The notes beneath the pieces are model-generated. The model searched no databases. It saw only the letters and a list, made by a program, of their open reading frames with translations, and was not told the origin of the DNA. This document shows positions 48,262-48,537 of a stretch of 48,537 nucleotides of DNA, in pieces (within the stretch, counting starts at the first letter, position 1; each line of letters opens with the position of its first letter). The DNA lies in assembly GCA_023129165.1 (NCBI GenBank), contig JAGMCL010000153.1, forward strand, positions 1 to 48,537, written 5' to 3'. Source of the DNA: Caldifarciminota bacterium. GTDB taxonomy: Bacteria; Hydrothermota; UBA3073. The position numbers and the translations under genes were made by a program.

Positions 48262-48537
48262 TCTTAGAAAAAAATGTTAGTATGATCTTTCCGAGTTTGG
48301 AGCTCGGTAGAAAGATTGCTTCAGAAGACTTCAGAACACAGTGTCAGGTCCTTGAAGGTTTTGCCACTAAACAGCTTCTCGACTGTATCGGTCATAGCCA
48401 GCCTATTATAAGTCTTGTAGCACTACTACCTACGAATACTGTAATATGGTTTACTAGAGTTTATCAGGAGATGCTGAGTCAAGGAAAGATATCGAAGAAG
48501 TTAGATATAGAAGTAAATGAGATGGCAACAGCAGATA
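48258..48537 (+). CDS. Unknown protein, runs off the right edge
   Basis: 93 codons are visible from ATG 48258, which overlaps the previous stop. The sequence is helical (SMIFPSLELGRKIASEDFRTQCQVLEGF...) with no recognised family. If the last base is joined to base 1, the frame continues for one codon (AAC) and stops at TGA 3-5, giving a 94-residue protein that ends just before dyad copy 1. Confidence 0.65.
   Translation, partial: MILEKNVSMIFPSLELGRKIASEDFRTQCQVLEGFATKQLLDCIGHSQPIISLVALLPTNTVIWFTRVYQEMLSQGKISKKLDIEVNEMATAD

Overview
The window reads as a complete, probably circularly closed genome of a tailed bacteriophage (Caudoviricetes) with a podovirus-like virion. It encodes small and large terminase, a 642-residue portal, an acidic scaffold, a DUF5309-type major capsid protein and a 1,496-residue internal virion protein starting with a lytic transglycosylase domain. 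I see no long tape-measure protein, tail sheath, integrase or CI-like repressor, so a lytic short-tailed phage fits best. DNA is AT-rich, coding is dense, Shine-Dalgarno sites are strong and several promoters match sigma-70 consensus almost perfectly, so the host is a bacterium; I cannot name it. Closure is inferred: the last ORF (from 48258) runs off the right edge in frame and, if joined to base 1, stops at 3-5, just before a dispersed repeat that typically follows stop codons in this genome.

Layout. A 787-bp non-coding control region (43778-44564) separates two divergent transcription arms. The rightward arm runs 44565 to the end and, if circular, on through 45-15375. It starts with many small unknown genes driven by near-consensus promoters (44362, 45578, 46550, 719). 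Then come replication and DNA-metabolism genes: ATP-dependent ligase (1584), PD-(D/E)XK nuclease (3576), Sak4-like ATPase (4742), DUF669/SSB-like protein (5841), ParB-methyltransferase fusion (7177), uracil-DNA-glycosylase/family-A DNA polymerase fusion (8687), DUF3987-like ATPase (11425), dCMP deaminase (13792) and DnaQ-like exonuclease (14630). The leftward arm runs 43777 down to 15372: terminases, a lysis/host-interaction block (DUF1566 protein, M15-like peptidase, trypsin-like protease, small membrane proteins), HNH endonuclease, portal, scaffold, decoration proteins, capsid, adaptors, RCC1-repeat and other tail/fibre proteins, then internal virion proteins. The arms converge with a 4-bp overlap at 15372-15375.

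Unusual structure. (1) Twelve copies of a 23-bp dyad, CTTCGTTC-N7-GAACGAAG with a fixed 7-bp, directionally conserved spacer, sit mostly between a stop codon and the next ribosome-binding site in both arms; one lies inside a coding region. (2) A roughly 330-bp nested palindrome centred near 45377 carries facing arrays of TGTAA/TTACA repeats at 8-9 bp spacing, an origin- or centromere-like structure. (3) An early 89-residue protein joins a twin-arginine-like N-terminus to a copy of the capsid N-terminal arm. (4) One full HNH endonuclease gene shares its first seven codons and leader with the portal gene beside it, and two smaller genes look like internal-deletion forms of the same family. (5) The RCC1-repeat fibre gene is interrupted by one in-frame UGA where a tryptophan is expected. 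(6) A leucine-type tRNA-like sequence of 152 nt has no obvious anticodon arm.
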